Made by a program: the position numbers and the translations under genes | The notes under the pieces: generated by a model | Told to the model about the DNA's origin: nothing | The model's database searches: none | The model's input: only the letters and a program-made list of their open reading frames with translations | Source of the DNA: Microbacterium sp. | GTDB taxonomy: Bacteria; Actinomycetota; Actinomycetes; Actinomycetales; Microbacteriaceae | Reading direction: 5' to 3' | NCBI GenBank assembly: GCA_029267645.1 | Contig: JAJUIM010000014.1 | Span: 1 to 15,684, forward strand | DNA length: 15,684 bases | Shown here: positions 1 to 7,552 of the stretch, in pieces | How the letters are laid out: each line of letters starts with the position of its first letter | Position numbering within the stretch: position 1 is the first letter of the stretch

Positions 1-132
1 ATCGCGCACGACCGCACGCTCATCGCGATGGGCTACACCGTCATGCGGTTCTCGTACCAGGACGTCATGCACGACTGGGCCCGCGTCGAGCGCGAGCTCC
101 TCAGCGCGATCGCCCGCGGGCTCGCCGACTGA
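1..132 (+). CDS. C-terminal fragment of a probable DUF559 (Vsr-like) domain protein
   Basis: An open frame runs from the left edge to a TGA at 130-132 and gives 43 residues; the gene begins outside the window. The visible tail contains HDRTLIAMGYTVMRFSYQDV followed by an acidic/basic helix. This pattern (residues D-R near a glycine, then a V-x-R-F strand and a D-V helix start) is typical of the C-terminal end of DUF559 proteins, which share the fold of very-short-patch-repair endonucleases and are common in Microbacteriaceae. The catalytic part is not in the window, so activity cannot be judged. The assignment rests on a short stretch and is moderately uncertain; that a coding end is present is clearer. 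Confidence 0.6.
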   Translation: MAHDRTLIAMGYTVMRFSYQDVMHDWARVERELLSAIARGLAD

Positions 133-143
133 CCGGCGACCGG

Positions 144-234
144 CCTCGCCGAGGCGCTGGCGGTTCGGCGACGATCTGAAGGATCCGCCGATTTCGTCAG
201 ACGCTCGGCGAGGTGTCAGATCCTCGGCGAACCG
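144..234. repeat. Two interleaved inverted repeats in the intergenic region before birA
   Basis: The arms 161-179 and 216-234 are reverse complements except at two positions (17 of 19 pairs). A second pair, CCTCGCCGAG at 144-153 and CTCGGCGAGG at 204-213, matches at 10 of 10. The second pair's right arm lies in the loop of the first, so the two stems are interleaved: they would form a pseudoknot or exclude each other. GTCAGA also occurs twice, at 196-201 and 215-220. No T-run follows, so this is not a classical intrinsic terminator. It may be a factor-dependent termination or mRNA-stability structure for the upstream gene, or a copy of a dispersed palindromic element. Confidence 0.7.
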
Positions 235-267
235 GGAACGGCGCAGGATCGCGCGCCCGCGCCGTCC

Positions 268-273
268 TAGGCT
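268..273 (+). promoter_or_regulatory. Candidate -10 box for a leaderless birA transcript
   Basis: TAGGCT fits the actinobacterial -10 consensus TANNNT and ends 7 bases before the birA ATG, so transcription would start at or next to the A of the start codon. No Shine-Dalgarno sequence precedes the ATG, which agrees with leaderless translation. No convincing -35 box is seen at the usual distance. Confidence 0.55.
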
Positions 274-280
274 GATCCGC

Positions 281-1018
281 ATGTGGTCACTCGCGCGCGC
301 CGTCAGCCCCCGGATCGACGAGGTCGCGCAGACGGGATCGACGAACGCCGACCTCACGCGGGCGCTGCGCGAGGGGGAGGACTGGCCCCATCTCGGGGTG
401 CTCCTCACCCGCGATCAGCGGGGCGGGAGGGGCCGGCTCGACCGCACGTGGGTCGCGCCCGCCGGATCCGCCCTCGCCGTCTCGGTCGTCGTGCGCGCGG
501 AGCAGATCCCCGCGGAGCGCCGCGGGTGGATCCCGCTCGTCGCGGGCGTCGCGATGGCGCGCGCCGCCTCGGCGCAGCTGCCGCGGCCCGCGGGCGTGAA
601 GTGGCCGAACGACGTGCTCGTCGGCGAGCGCAAGCTCTCGGGCATCCTCGCCGAGGTCGCCACCGCCGACGCGATCGTCGTCGGCAGCGGCGTCAACACA
701 CGCATGACCGCCGCGCAGCTGCCCGTCGACACCGCGACGTCGTTCGCCGTCGAGGGCGTCGAGGCCGACGAGGACGCGCTGCTCGCCGGCTACCTGCGCG
801 GCCTGCGCGACCTGCTCGCGCGGCTCGAACGCGGATCCGTGCGCGACGACGTGCGCGCCGCCTGCGTCACGCTGGGCCGCGCCGTCACGGTGCACCTGCC
901 GTCGGGCCGCCTCGAGGGTACGGCCGTGGACCTCGCCGACGACGGATCCCTCGTCGTCGACGCGGGGGAGCGAGTCGCTGTCTCGGCCGGCGACGTCGTC
1001 CACGTCCGCCCGCGCTGA
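281..1018 (+). CDS. birA: Biotin--[acetyl-CoA-carboxylase] ligase, monofunctional
   Basis: This cytoplasmic enzyme activates biotin to biotinyl-5'-AMP and transfers it to the lysine of biotin carboxyl carrier domains, as in acyl-CoA carboxylases. The 245 residues show the family landmarks in order: G-S-T-N at about 19-22, the adenylate-binding loop GGRGRLDRTW at about 48-57, KWPND at 107-111 and GERKLSGILAEV at about 115-126. The small C-terminal SH3-like domain follows. There is no N-terminal winged-helix domain, so it should be a class I ligase without repressor function. The ATG at 281 is preferred because the protein begins just before the conserved core and sits 7 bases behind a -10 box. 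The PH-domain gene follows after 151 bases. Confidence 0.93.
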   Translation: MWSLARAVSPRIDEVAQTGSTNADLTRALREGEDWPHLGVLLTRDQRGGRGRLDRTWVAPAGSALAVSVVVRAEQIPAERRGWIPLVAGVAMARAASAQLPRPAGVKWPNDVLVGERKLSGILAEVATADAIVVGSGVNTRMTAAQLPVDTATSFAVEGVEADEDALLAGYLRGLRDLLARLERGSVRDDVRAACVTLGRAVTVHLPSGRLEGTAVDLADDGSLVVDAGERVAVSAGDVVHVRPR

Positions 1019-1157
1019 TCGAGCGACCTCGCGCGGCGCCCCGGTGCAGGCCTCGCGACCTCTCCGCGTCCCTCGGCGAGAGCCGATCGCGTCAGCGCAC
1101 CACCCGGCTCCTCTTTGCACCCCGGAGCGCCGCGGCCGGATCCCCGATGATCTGCGC

Positions 1158-1163
1158 GAGAAT
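1158..1163 (+). promoter_or_regulatory. Candidate -10 box for the PH-domain gene
   Basis: GAGAAT has the A at position 2 and T at position 6 of TANNNT but lacks the first T. It ends exactly 6 bases before the ATG at 1170, the same distance as at several other genes here. The call depends mainly on that recurrence. The rest of 1019-1157 shows no small ORF or hairpin that I can support. Confidence 0.35.
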
Positions 1164-1169
1164 GGGGGC

Positions 1170-1691
1170 ATGTCCGACCCCGCCGAGCAGGAGCTGCGCA
1201 TCGCGACCTTCCGTCGCAGCGCGATCGGGCTCGTGCTGCCCGCGATCCTGCTCATCGCGGTCGCGGGCGCGACGGGGTATCTCCTGACGAACCTGCCCGC
1301 GCCGTTCACCGACACGATGCTCCTCATCGCGGCGGCCGTCGTCATCCTCGGCGCCGTCGTCGTGCCCTGGTGGCTGTGGGCGTCGCGCACGTACCTCGTG
1401 ACGACGAGGCGGGTCATCGTGACGCAGGGGCTCGTGATCCGTCGGCGGAGCGAGCTGCTGCACACGACCGGCTACGCGATCGAGGTCGTGCGCAGCCCCG
1501 CGCAGCGCATGCTGGGGCTCGGCACCCTGCGGCTCTCGGAGGGCGAGTCGACGCTCGAGCTGCGCAGCGTGCACACGCCGGCCCTCGTGCGCGAGACGCT
1601 GAGCGACCAGATCGAGGTGTGCCAGATCCTCGCGCACCGCCAGGCGCAGCAGCTCGCGGCCGACCCCTATCTCGACTACGACCGGCGCTGA
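1170..1691 (+). CDS. PH-domain (bPH2/DUF304-like) membrane protein
   Basis: The product has 173 residues from ATG 1170. A short N-terminal segment is followed by two hydrophobic segments at about residues 18-39 and 47-70. Then comes a soluble domain starting [21 protein letters not shown], the signature of the bacterial PH-like YdbS/DUF304 family, with later strands containing the LGLGTLRL motif. These proteins sit in the cytoplasmic membrane; their ligand is unknown. A longer frame begins at a GTG at 1044, but the added residues look like non-coding translation, and ATG 1170 directly precedes the natural N-terminus and follows a -10-like hexamer. From general knowledge, a gene of this type lies between birA and purK in many actinobacteria, which supports the call but gives no function. 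Confidence 0.85.
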   Translation: MSDPAEQELRIATFRRSAIGLVLPAILLIAVAGATGYLLTNLPAPFTDTMLLIAAAVVILGAVVVPWWLWASRTYLVTTRRVIVTQGLVIRRRSELLHTTGYAIEVVRSPAQRMLGLGTLRLSEGESTLELRSVHTPALVRETLSDQIEVCQILAHRQAQQLAADPYLDYDRR

Positions 1692-1718
1692 GGTTCGCGA
1701 GCCCCGCCCCGGAGCTGG

Positions 1719-1724
1719 GAAGAT
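1719..1724 (+). promoter_or_regulatory. Candidate -10 box (or weak RBS) before purK
   Basis: GAAGAT ends 6 bases before the purK ATG at 1731. It could be a degenerate -10 giving a leaderless purK mRNA. The overlapping GGGAAG (1717-1722) could instead act as a distant Shine-Dalgarno sequence for read-through from the upstream gene. The sequence alone does not decide between them. Confidence 0.3.
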
Positions 1725-1730
1725 GGACGC

Positions 1731-2852
1731 ATGACGAAGCGTGTCGGCGTGATCGGCGGAGGGCAGCTCGCCCGGATGATGATCGCTCCCGCGAGCGAAC
1801 TCGGACTCGAGATCCGGGTGCTCGCGGAGCAGGAGGGGATGTCGGCCCAGCTCGCGGCGACCGCGACGGGCGACTATCGCGACCTCGAGACGGTGCGGGC
1901 GTTCGCGGCCGACGTCGACGTCGTGACCTTCGACCACGAGCACGTCCCGCAGGAGGTGCTGCGCGCGCTCGTCGCCGACGGCATCGCCGTGCACCCCGGG
2001 CCCGACGCGCTGCGCTTCGCGCAGGACAAGCTCGTGATGCGCCAGCGCCTCGCCGAGCTCGGCGCGCCGCAGCCCGACTGGGCGGCCGTCTCGGATCGCG
2101 CGCAGCTGCAGGCCTTCCTCGACGATCACGGCGGGCGCGCCGTCGTGAAGACGCCTCGCGGCGGCTACGACGGCAAGGGCGTGCGCGTCGTGCGCGCGGC
2201 CGAGGAGGCCGACGACTGGTTCGACGCGTTCGCGGGCGAGCCGATCCTCGTCGAGGAGCTCGTCGACTTCACGCGCGAGCTCGCGCAGCAGGTCGCGCGC
2301 CGCCCGAGCGGCGAGGTCGTGCCCTATCCCGTCGTCGAGACCGTGCAGCGCGACGGCGTGTGCGCGGAGGTGTTCGCGCCCGCCCCGCGGTCGAGCGAGC
2401 GCGTCATCGAGATCGCGGCGCGCATCGGCGTCGAGATCGCCGAGGGCCTGGGCGTCACGGGCATGCTCGCGGTCGAGCTGTTCGAGACGACCGACGAGCG
2501 CCTGCTCGTCAACGAGCTCGCGATGCGCCCCCACAACAGCGGCCACTGGACGCAGGACGGTGCCGTGACGAGCCAGTTCGAGCAGCACCTGCGCGCCGTG
2601 TGCGACCTGCCGCTCGGATCCGCCGAGCCGACGGCCGAGGCCACGTGCATGATCAACATCTTGGGCGGGCCCGAGGGTGTCGACATCGACGAGCGGTTCG
2701 CGCCGGCGATGGAGGCGTACCCGACCGCGAAGATCCATACCTACGGCAAGGCCTCGCGCCCCGGCCGCAAGGTGGGGCACGTCAACGTCGCGAGCGACGA
2801 CATCGGGGACGCGGCCTACACGGCGCGCGCGGCGGCGGCCTTTTTCGCCTGA
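1731..2852 (+). CDS. purK: 5-(carboxyamino)imidazole ribonucleotide synthase (PurK)
   Basis: PurK carboxylates aminoimidazole ribonucleotide with ATP and bicarbonate to give N5-CAIR in de novo purine synthesis. The 373 residues start with the nucleotide-substrate motif [13 protein letters not shown] (residues 5-17), followed by [11 protein letters not shown] near residue 64. The ATP-grasp core shows [11 protein letters not shown] around residue 140 and VEELVDF near 175. The C-terminal metal/ATP site contains [16 protein letters not shown] at about 263-278. Length and motif order match full-length PurK. The stop at 2850-2852 is followed 51 bases later by purE, the enzyme of the next step. Confidence 0.97.
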   Translation: MTKRVGVIGGGQLARMMIAPASELGLEIRVLAEQEGMSAQLAATATGDYRDLETVRAFAADVDVVTFDHEHVPQEVLRALVADGIAVHPGPDALRFAQDKLVMRQRLAELGAPQPDWAAVSDRAQLQAFLDDHGGRAVVKTPRGGYDGKGVRVVRAAEEADDWFDAFAGEPILVEELVDFTRELAQQVARRPSGEVVPYPVVETVQRDGVCAEVFAPAPRSSERVIEIAARIGVEIAEGLGVTGMLAVELFETTDERLLVNELAMRPHNSGHWTQDGAVTSQFEQHLRAVCDLPLGSAEPTAEATCMINILGGPEGVDIDERFAPAMEAYPTAKIHTYGKASRPGRKVGHVNVASDDIGDAAYTARAAAAFFA

Positions 2853-2890
2853 CTGCGGGGGCGCTCTCAGGCGATCACAAGGGGTTCCTC

Positions 2891-2896
2891 TACGCT
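2891..2896 (+). promoter_or_regulatory. Candidate -10 box for a leaderless purE/lytR transcript
   Basis: TACGCT is a full TANNNT match and ends 6 bases before the GTG at 2903. This suggests that purE, and with it the coupled LCP gene, has its own promoter in the 50-base gap after purK, besides any read-through. Confidence 0.5.
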
Positions 2897-2902
2897 GTCA
2901 GG

Positions 2903-3412
2903 GTGCTCCACTCGTCTGAAAAGCCCCTCGTCGGCGTCGTGATGGGATCCGACTCCGACTGGCGCGTCATGCAGGACGCGTCGGCCGCGCTGACCGATCT
3001 CGGCATCGAGCACGAGGTCGAGGTCGTCTCAGCGCACCGCACGCCCGACAAGCTCATGAGCTACGGGCGGGGCGCCAGGGGCCGCGGCCTGAAGGCGATC
3101 ATCGCGGGAGCCGGCGGTGCCGCGCACCTGCCGGGCATGCTCGCGTCGGTGACGCCCGTGCCGGTCATCGGCGTGCCGGTGCAGCTGAAGACCCTCGAGG
3201 GCCTCGACTCGCTGCTGTCGATCGTGCAGATGCCCGCGGGGATCCCCGTGGCGACCGTGTCGATCAACGGCGCGAAGAACGCCGGGCTCCTGGCAGCGCG
3301 GATCCTCGGCGCGTCGGACGAGCAGGTCGCCGACCGCCTCGAGGCCTATGCGCAGGACCTCTCCGAGCAGGTCGAGGAGAAGAACGCGCGATTGAAGGAA
3401 TCGCTGTCGTGA
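2903..3412 (+). CDS. purE: N5-carboxyaminoimidazole ribonucleotide mutase (PurE, class I)
   Basis: PurE moves the carboxyl group of N5-CAIR to C4, giving CAIR, and is the partner of PurK. From the GTG at 2903 the protein has 169 residues, the usual class I length. It begins a few residues before the phosphate-binding [10 protein letters not shown] (residues 11-20). SAHRTPDK at 43-50 carries the conserved histidine (H45), and [12 protein letters not shown] at about 68-79 carries the second (H75). The frame stays open far upstream through an out-of-frame reading of purK; GTG 2903 is chosen for the family N-terminus and for the TACGCT box 6 bases before it. The TGA at 3410-3412 overlaps the GTG of the next gene. 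Confidence 0.95.
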   Translation: MLHSSEKPLVGVVMGSDSDWRVMQDASAALTDLGIEHEVEVVSAHRTPDKLMSYGRGARGRGLKAIIAGAGGAAHLPGMLASVTPVPVIGVPVQLKTLEGLDSLLSIVQMPAGIPVATVSINGAKNAGLLAARILGASDEQVADRLEAYAQDLSEQVEEKNARLKESLS

Positions 3413-4845
3413 CGCTCGCCGCCGAACGCATGGCGGCGCCTCGCGGCCCGGTCATCAACCAGACGCCGCTCAGGACCCCCGACACCGCGAACCCCGGCAT
3501 GATGACCCGCCGGGGCTGGTGGCTCGTCGTCCTCAACTTCCTGATCCCCGGATCCGCGCAGTCGCTCGCAGGAAACCGCCGCCTCGGCAAGTTCGGTCTC
3601 GGCGCGACGCTCCTCATGTGGACCGTCCTCGTGATCCTGCTGCTCGGCGTGCTGCTGTGGCGCGAGGTCGTCACGCAGGTGCTGCTGATCCCGATCGCGT
3701 TCATCGTGCTGGGCGTGCTCATCGCGGCGTACGCCGTGCTCTGGGTCGTGCTCTCGATCAACACGCTGCGTCTCGTGCGGCTCGTGAAGACGAAGAGCCC
3801 GCAGCGCTTCTTCCTCGCGGCCGTCGCGATCCTCCTCGCGGTCGTCCAGGGCGCGACGGGCGCCCTCGCGGCGCCGCGCCTGTTCGCCGCGAGCGACGTG
3901 CTCGGATCCCTCTTCAGCGGGGGAGCGGCAGTCGTGCCGCCGAGCGACGGGTACTACAACGTGCTGCTCCTCGGCGCCGACTCGGGCGAGGGGCGCGACT
4001 CGCTGCGCTACGACAGCATCTCGGTCATCTCGGTCAACGCCGAGACCGGCCAGACGACGATCACGGGCATCCCTCGCGACCTGCAGCACGTGCCGTTCAG
4101 CGAGGAGAGCCCCATGCGGGCCGAGTACCCGAACACGTTCGAGGGGCGCGCCGACCCGACCTGCGGGTGGACGAGCGGCATCAACCAGCTCACGAACGCC
4201 GTGTCGTTCTGCCGCGAAGACGGCGGCGAGAGCCTGTACCCCGACGCGACGTCGCAGGGATCAGAGCCCGAGATCGAGGCGACGAAGGACGCCGCCGAGG
4301 GGCTCACGGGCCTCGAGATCCCCTACTACGTCTCGATCGACATGCACGGCTTCTCGGCGCTCATCGACGCTCTCGGCGGCGTCGACATCACGGTCGACGA
4401 GCGCCTGCCGAAGGGCCCCGGCCCGGCGTACGAGGGTCAGCCGGCCGAGGAATGGGCGACGGGCTGGATCGAAGAGGGCGAGCAGCATATGGACGGCGAG
4501 CTCGCGCTCTGGTACGCGAGGTCGCGCTATACGACGAGCGACTGGGACCGCATGGAGCGCCAGCGCGAGCTGCAGGAGGCCGTCATCAGCCAGATGACGC
4601 CGCAGAACGTGCTCGCCCGGTTCGAGGAGGTCGCGAGCGCCGGCACGGACGTGATCCGCACCGACGTGCCGCAGGGCCTCGTGTCGACGTTCCTCGACCT
4701 CGCGGTCGACGCCCGCTCGCAGCCGATCACGTCGATCGAGCTCAACCCCGACAACGGGATCGACCAGGAGTACCCCGATGTCGCCGCCGTGCAGGCGATG
4801 ATCGACGCCGCCCTCCACCCGGAGGGCGAGGGCGACGCCGAGTGA
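3409..4845 (+). CDS. LytR-CpsA-Psr (LCP) family glycopolymer--peptidoglycan ligase
   Basis: LCP enzymes transfer lipid-linked glycopolymers (teichoic acids, capsule, arabinogalactan) to peptidoglycan on the outer face of the membrane. The 478 residues have a hydrophobic N-terminal half with about four membrane segments (roughly 37-50, 63-84, 89-118, 133-153). The extracellular LCP domain starts at about 182 with [22 protein letters not shown], includes the PRD motif at 222-224 and the RSR motif inside YARSRY near 369-374, and ends near 400. Two cysteines (CGWTS...SFC) may form a disulfide. The GTG at 3409 overlaps the purE stop (GTGA) and has GAAGGA 9 bases upstream, so translation is probably coupled to purE; ATGs at 3430 and 3499 are alternatives. 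The ABC exporter pair downstream suggests its substrate is the polymer made by this cluster. Confidence 0.9.
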   Translation: MTLAAERMAAPRGPVINQTPLRTPDTANPGMMTRRGWWLVVLNFLIPGSAQSLAGNRRLGKFGLGATLLMWTVLVILLLGVLLWREVVTQVLLIPIAFIVLGVLIAAYAVLWVVLSINTLRLVRLVKTKSPQRFFLAAVAILLAVVQGATGALAAPRLFAASDVLGSLFSGGAAVVPPSDGYYNVLLLGADSGEGRDSLRYDSISVISVNAETGQTTITGIPRDLQHVPFSEESPMRAEYPNTFEGRADPTCGWTSGINQLTNAVSFCREDGGESLYPDATSQGSEPEIEATKDAAEGLTGLEIPYYVSIDMHGFSALIDALGGVDITVDERLPKGPGPAYEGQPAEEWATGWIEEGEQHMDGELALWYARSRYTTSDWDRMERQRELQEAVISQMTPQNVLARFEEVASAGTDVIRTDVPQGLVSTFLDLAVDARSQPITSIELNPDNGIDQEYPDVAAVQAMIDAALHPEGEGDAE

Positions 4846-4875
4846 GCGCTCTCAGCTTCCCGGCGAGCCGGGAGA

Positions 4876-4881
4876 TAGGAT
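4876..4881 (+). promoter_or_regulatory. Candidate -10 box upstream of the ABC exporter operon
   Basis: TAGGAT matches TANNNT and lies 31 bases after the LCP stop. Transcription from it would begin around 4887-4890, at a GTG-ATG pair that opens a short reading frame rather than at the permease start itself. Confidence 0.5.
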
Positions 4882-4886
4882 CCGGT

Positions 4887-4928
4887 GTGATGTATTGCGG
4901 ACGAACCCTGCGAGGCGCGCTGCTGTGA
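4887..4928 (+). CDS. Possible leaderless leader peptide (12-13 aa) before the permease
   Basis: GTG 4887 and ATG 4890 are in frame and lie 5-8 bases behind the TAGGAT box. The ATG frame encodes MYCGRTLRGALL and stops at TGA 4926-4928. That stop overlaps the permease GTG at 4925 as GTGA, the same overlap seen between purE and the LCP gene. A leaderless short ORF ending on the next start is a plausible translational-coupling or attenuation device. It may also be chance, because the permease has a weak GAGG 9 bases before its GTG and a second possible start (TTG 4895). No coding statistics are possible at this length. Confidence 0.35.
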   Translation: MMYCGRTLRGALL

Positions 4929-5815
4929 CGACGATCGACCTGTCCGAATACGACGTTCCGGGCCGCGGTCGCGGCATCCTCGACGTCTTCCATTGGCGCT
5001 ACCTGCTGCGCCTGCTCGTGCGCAAGGGCACCGCGACGCGGTACCGCAACTCGACGCTCGGCTGGACGTGGTCGTACGTCAAGCCGCTCATCCAGTTCTT
5101 CATCTACTACGCCGTCATGGGCCTTATCTTCGGGATGGCCCGCGGCGGTGTCGCGAACTTCCCGCTGTACCTGTTCGCGGGGTTCATCACGGTGCAGTTC
5201 TTCAATGAGGCGTTCGGCAACGCGACGGGATCCATCGTCGGCAACAAGGCGCTCGTCAAGAAGATCTACCTGCCGCGCGAGCTGTTCCCGCTCGCGGCGA
5301 TCATCAACGCGTTCGTGCACTTCCTACCGCAGCTCGCGATCCTCATCGTCGTGGCGCTGCTGTACGGCTGGCGGCCGGGGCTGCTGCACATCGGCGCGGC
5401 GCTGCTCGGCCTCGTGATCATCGGGCTGTTCGCACTCGGCATCGGGCTGCTGTTCGCGGGGCTCAACGTGCGCTTCCGCGACGCCGAGAACTTCGCCGAG
5501 GTGATCCGCCAGCTCGCGACGTGGGCGTCGCCCGTGCTCTACACGTGGCAGCTGATCCAGCAGCACATGGGCGACCTCGTGTTGTACATCTACATGTGCA
5601 ACCCGATCACGGTCGCGGTCGAGCTCATGCACTACGCGTTCTGGACCCCGACGGTCGAGCCGTTCGACGCCGACACGAACCCGGACGGCTGGGTCGGCTT
5701 CGCACCCCACTTCGACATCTACATCCTCGTGGCGATCGTGATCGGCGCCCTGTTCGTCCTCATCGGACAGGCCACCTTCCGCCGCTTCGAGCGCACCTTC
5801 GCACAGGACCTGTGA
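4925..5815 (+). CDS. ABC-2 type polysaccharide/teichoic acid exporter permease (Wzm/TagG-like)
   Basis: This is the membrane subunit of a transporter that flips a lipid-linked glycopolymer across the cytoplasmic membrane. From GTG 4925 it has 296 residues. The cytoplasmic N-terminus leads into RDxxxRYRxSxLGxxWxxxxP-like sequence (seen as GTATRYRNSTLGWTWSYVKP), the hallmark of Wzm/TagG/RfbA permeases. About six hydrophobic segments follow, including IQFFIYYAVMGLIFGM, LAILIVVALLY and a last one near the C-terminus (YILVAIVIGALFVLIG). NVRFRDAENFAEVI is the usual conserved cytoplasmic loop. A TTG at 4895 would add 10 residues of no family character, so GTG 4925 is preferred. The stop overlaps the ATPase start as TGATG, showing a tight operon. 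Confidence 0.9.
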   Translation: MTTIDLSEYDVPGRGRGILDVFHWRYLLRLLVRKGTATRYRNSTLGWTWSYVKPLIQFFIYYAVMGLIFGMARGGVANFPLYLFAGFITVQFFNEAFGNATGSIVGNKALVKKIYLPRELFPLAAIINAFVHFLPQLAILIVVALLYGWRPGLLHIGAALLGLVIIGLFALGIGLLFAGLNVRFRDAENFAEVIRQLATWASPVLYTWQLIQQHMGDLVLYIYMCNPITVAVELMHYAFWTPTVEPFDADTNPDGWVGFAPHFDIYILVAIVIGALFVLIGQATFRRFERTFAQDL

Positions 5816-6576
5816 TGAGCGACACGATCACCCAGACATCCGAGACGCGGCCGGCGATCATCGTCGACCACGTCACGAAGACGTTCCTCAAGCGCAACTC
5901 GCACTCCCTCAAGGAGGCCTTCGTCGGCTGGACGAAGGGCAAGAAGGTGCGCGCCGACACGTTCCGCGCGCTCGACGACGTGAGCTTCCAGATCGGCGAG
6001 GGCGAATCGGTCGCCGTGCTCGGATTCAACGGATCCGGCAAGTCGACGACCCTGAAGCTCGTCTCTGGCGTCATGGAGCCCGACGGCGGGCGCGTCTTCA
6101 CGCGCGGCCGCGTCGCGGGCCTCATCGAGGTCGGCGCGGGCTTCCATCCGGAGCTCTCGGGGCGCGAGAACGTGTACCTCAACGCCGCGATCCTCGGCAT
6201 GTCGAAGGAGCAGATCGACGCCCGCTTCGACGACATCGTCGCGTTCAGCGAGATCGAGGACTTCATCGACCAGGAGGTCAAGCACTACTCGTCGGGCATG
6301 TTCATGCGCCTGGCGTTCTCGGTCGCGATCCACGTCGATCTCGACGTGCTGCTCGTCGACGAGGTGCTGGCGGTCGGCGACGAGGCGTTCCGCAAGAAGT
6401 GCGCCGAGAAGCTCAAGGAGCTCACCCAGCGCGGCGTGACGATGCTCGTCGTGAGCCACAGCATGGGCATGGTCAAGGATCTCTGCCCGCGCGGCATCGT
6501 GATCCACGAGCACAAGGTGCTCTTCGACGGGCCGATCGACAGGGCCGTCGAGATCATCCGCACGACGCCCCACTGA
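5815..6576 (+). CDS. ABC exporter ATPase for cell-wall polysaccharide (Wzt/TagH-like, short form)
   Basis: This is the ATP-hydrolysing partner of the preceding permease. The 253 residues contain Walker A GFNGSGKST (70-78), the signature region YSSGM (158-162), Walker B DVLLVDEV (177-184) and the switch histidine in VSHS (H215). The sequence TKTFLKRNSHSLKEAFVGW near residue 21 is the N-terminal insert of the polysaccharide/teichoic acid subfamily (RfbE/TagH/Wzt), and EVGAGFHPELSGRENVYLN is its typical helical region. The protein stops soon after the nucleotide-binding domain. It therefore lacks the C-terminal carbohydrate-binding domain of Wzt proteins such as that of E. coli O9a and should not read a chain-end cap. 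A hairpin follows 7 bases after the stop. Confidence 0.94.
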   Translation: MSDTITQTSETRPAIIVDHVTKTFLKRNSHSLKEAFVGWTKGKKVRADTFRALDDVSFQIGEGESVAVLGFNGSGKSTTLKLVSGVMEPDGGRVFTRGRVAGLIEVGAGFHPELSGRENVYLNAAILGMSKEQIDARFDDIVAFSEIEDFIDQEVKHYSSGMFMRLAFSVAIHVDLDVLLVDEVLAVGDEAFRKKCAEKLKELTQRGVTMLVVSHSMGMVKDLCPRGIVIHEHKVLFDGPIDRAVEIIRTTPH

Positions 6577-6583
6577 CCCGCAG

Positions 6584-6626
6584 ACGCAGAACATCCCCCG
6601 GCACCTCGCCGGGGGATGTTCTGCGT
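6584..6626. terminator. Bidirectional intrinsic terminator hairpin
   Basis: A perfect 19-base-pair stem (6584-6602 with 6608-6626) encloses the 5-base loop ACCTC. It lies between the stop of the plus-strand ATPase (6576) and the stop of the minus-strand glycosyltransferase (6632), so it can serve both convergent operons. There is no long U-tract on either side, which is common for actinobacterial hairpin terminators. Confidence 0.9.
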
Positions 6627-6631
6627 TCGGG

Positions 6632-7549
6632 CTACCGGTCGAGCCGGAGCTTCTGGCGGAGCCTGCGGTAGGCCCGCTCGCCGAAGCCGTAGCGCTCGAT
6701 GTCGTGGCGCAGGCGGTCCTCCATCTCGACGAGGCGCTGGTCGATGTACTTGATGAGGTACATCGGCAGCCCCGCGCCGTTCTCCTGGACGTACTCGCGG
6801 AAGGCCTCGTCGCGCAGCTGCGCGTCGTACTTCTTGTGCAGGTCGTCGCTCGAGATGACGCTGTTGCCGGCGACGCCCTGCTGCCCGGGGCGCTGGTGCC
6901 AGAAGGCGTAGGGGATCTCGTCGTCGAGGTACTCGAGCGGGCCGCGCGTGAGCACCTTGAGCGTGAAGTTCCAGTCGCCGACGACCGGCAGCGTCTCGTC
7001 GTACAGGCCGAGCTCGTCGTGCAGGCTGCGGCGGTAGACGAAGCCGATCGGCACGAAGCGGTTGAACAGCATCGTGTCGCCGAGCGAGGGCGCCGTGAGC
7101 TGCTGCTGGAACACCTCGCGGCCGAGCTCGACGTAGCCGCCGCCCGCGATGCGCTCCCACACGATCTCGATGCGCGAGACGACCCCGCCGCGGTCGGCGT
7201 GCTCGGGGGCGTCGAGGTAGGCGACAGCGCGCTCGAGGAACTCGGGGTGCCACGAGTCGTCGTCGTCGTGCAGCACGATGTACGGCGCGCTCGTGACGAG
7301 CACGCCCGCGTTCGCGCTCGCCCAGCGGCCGCGCTGGCTCTCGCGGTGCAGCACGCGCACCTTGTCGCGGTGCCGCTCGGGGATCCGCGCGACCTGCTCG
7401 TCGACGGGTCCGGGAGACCCGCCGTCGTTGACGATGATGCACTCCCACGACTGCTCGGTCTGCGACGTGATGCTGCGCAGCGCGCGGTCGAGGAACTGCG
7501 GGCGGGACTTGGTGCGGACGATCACCGCGACCCGCGGCTCATCGGTCAC
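6632..7549 (-). CDS. Family 2 glycosyltransferase (GT-A fold)
   Basis: The product has 305 residues and no predicted membrane segment. The N-terminus RVAVIVRTKSRPQFLDRALRSI is the typical GT2 first strand and helix, followed by ECIIVNDGG near residue 37. The metal-binding acidic run DDDD lies at 95-98 in IVLHDDDDSWHPEFLERAV. A later GDWNF (around residue 186) is probably the acceptor/catalytic region of the GT2 fold. It probably acts on the cytoplasmic face, adding one sugar to a lipid-linked chain; donor and acceptor cannot be read from the sequence. The GTG start at 7549 follows the ugd stop by three bases, so the two genes form an operon with probable translational coupling. A bidirectional hairpin ends it. 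Confidence 0.88.
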   Translation of the reverse strand: MTDEPRVAVIVRTKSRPQFLDRALRSITSQTEQSWECIIVNDGGSPGPVDEQVARIPERHRDKVRVLHRESQRGRWASANAGVLVTSAPYIVLHDDDDSWHPEFLERAVAYLDAPEHADRGGVVSRIEIVWERIAGGGYVELGREVFQQQLTAPSLGDTMLFNRFVPIGFVYRRSLHDELGLYDETLPVVGDWNFTLKVLTRGPLEYLDDEIPYAFWHQRPGQQGVAGNSVISSDDLHKKYDAQLRDEAFREYVQENGAGLPMYLIKYIDQRLVEMEDRLRHDIERYGFGERAYRRLRQKLRLDR

Positions 7550-7552
7550 GGA

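Noticed and set aside
1092..2780. 562-codon minus-strand frame opposite purK and the PH-domain gene
   Set aside because: Composition is typical of an antisense shadow (His/Arg/Ala/Leu-rich), while purK on the other strand has all family motifs.
2842..2850. Run of five T residues near the purK stop as a terminator
   Set aside because: It lies inside the purK coding end, has no stable hairpin directly before it, and purE follows on the same strand.
1370..2902. N-terminal extension of the purE frame through purK
   Set aside because: The translated sequence is Arg-rich nonsense in the wrong frame of purK; PurE begins naturally at GTG 2903.
4895..4924. TTG start giving a 306-residue permease
   Set aside because: The extra ten residues show no family conservation, and TTG has no ribosome binding site. 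GTG 4925 overlaps a short upstream frame and has a weak GAGG.
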